This document shows, piece by piece, positions 49,013 to 49,163 of a stretch of DNA of 49,163 nt. A program made the translations under genes and the position numbers. Location: contig JAZNPP010000042.1 of the NCBI GenBank assembly GCA_045589695.1, positions 1 through 49,163 on the forward strand. The letters run 5' to 3'. This DNA comes from HGM04593 sp045589695 (GTDB lineage Bacteria; Bacteroidota; Bacteroidia; Bacteroidales; Bacteroidaceae). Positions within the stretch are counted from its first letter, which is position 1, and each line of letters starts with the position of its first letter. The notes under the pieces were generated by a model. That model ran no database searches, was not told where the DNA came from, and saw nothing but the letters and a program-made list of their open reading frames with translations.

Positions 49013-49163
49013 TTGCGCGAGGACTGTATGAGCGCAGTGCGGGTATAATTTACATTGCATAGCCGCACGAAGCGAGTTCCGCAGCGCCCTGCGAACGGCA
49101 GAAAGGCTTGAAACGGCAAGCTGACGACGGACGAGTTATATTGCCTGCGGCAATTCACGAGCA

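Larger units (their letters stand above)
48398..49163. other. Gene-free right end of the window
   Basis: 766 bases with no convincing gene. The APC promoter must be at the left edge (48398-48470). Then simple repeats, two hairpins, and two copies of a 73-bp direct repeat. The last ~100 bases are GC-richer and contain TTGCCTGCGGCAA-type small palindromes. It looks like decayed or repeat-filled intergenic DNA; continuation beyond the window is unknown. Confidence 0.6.

Noticed and set aside
48955..49158. 67-codon minus-strand open frame ending LYTLSLTVPVLF
   Set aside because: Lies over the 73-bp direct repeat, no start context, and looks like a known type of spurious repeat-derived frame; not listed as a gene.
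1..49163. Insertion sequences, integrases, conjugation genes or prophage genes
   Set aside because: No transposase, recombinase or structural phage motifs were seen on either strand, despite the island-like segment at the left.

Overview
The window reads as chromosome from a gut-type member of the order Bacteroidales. Supporting signs: DUF3078, DUF3316, DUF3467 and DUF2156 family proteins; a Bacteroidetes-type tmRNA whose tag ends in YALAA; -7-like promoter boxes of the form TAnnTTTG/TATCTTCG; almost no Shine-Dalgarno sites; and secreted glycan hydrolases (sialidase, GH92 mannosidase, an alpha-galactosidase-like protein). Genus cannot be fixed from sequence alone.

Layout. 1-672: 3' end of a TPR protein. 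673-6250: a visibly A+T-rich accessory segment that ends against the 3' end of a tRNA-Leu gene and is bracketed by an 18-bp direct repeat (779-796 and 6233-6250). It carries a small DUF4160/DUF2442-HTH/XRE cluster, with the DUF4160 gene frameshifted, and a compact three-gene operon: an Mrr-type endonuclease, an EVE-like (PUA-fold) protein, and a large zinc-ribbon array protein with an embedded PD-(D/E)XK-like nuclease domain. This operon is the best candidate for an undescribed defence system. 6372-10939: parC, a DUF3316 protein and an S41 protease lipoprotein in one minus-strand operon. 11162-17485: four consecutive exported proteins (two LPP20-like, one PEGA-repeat, one with a transglutaminase-like Cys-His-Asp triad behind a Pro-rich spacer), a second candidate uncharacterised system, probably in the envelope. 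17723-20147: glyS, an FKBP lipoprotein and DUF3467, overlapping by one base at each junction. 20214-23805: an AraC-type regulator, tmRNA, mntP and a ResB/CcsA-like cytochrome c biogenesis protein. 23925-26173: rny, a candidate structured RNA, zapA and a small coiled-coil gene. 26481-29080: a GT2 glycosyltransferase, a polytopic membrane protein and a uracil-DNA-glycosylase-like protein. 29290-37072: two large secreted host-glycan enzymes sharing a similar C-terminal tail. 37126-40645: DUF2156, a conserved hypothetical and yidC. 40870-44214: DUF3078 protein and a CPA2 antiporter. 44326-48397: GH92 mannosidase and a GadC-like APC permease. 48398-49163: no convincing gene, only repeats and hairpins.

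The intergenic DNA is unusually rich in short dispersed repeats. About 100-bp inverted copies flank the GH92 gene; a diverged copy lies beside the tRNA-Leu; a 35-base motif ending GCATTGTCGA sits directly against terminator hairpins at two places, and its last ten bases recur beside a third; an 82-bp tandem duplication covers the 3' end of the alpha-galactosidase-like gene; and a 73-bp direct repeat lies at the right edge. These are the main structures not explained by genes.

All family names are assigned from motif recognition by eye; no database search was run.
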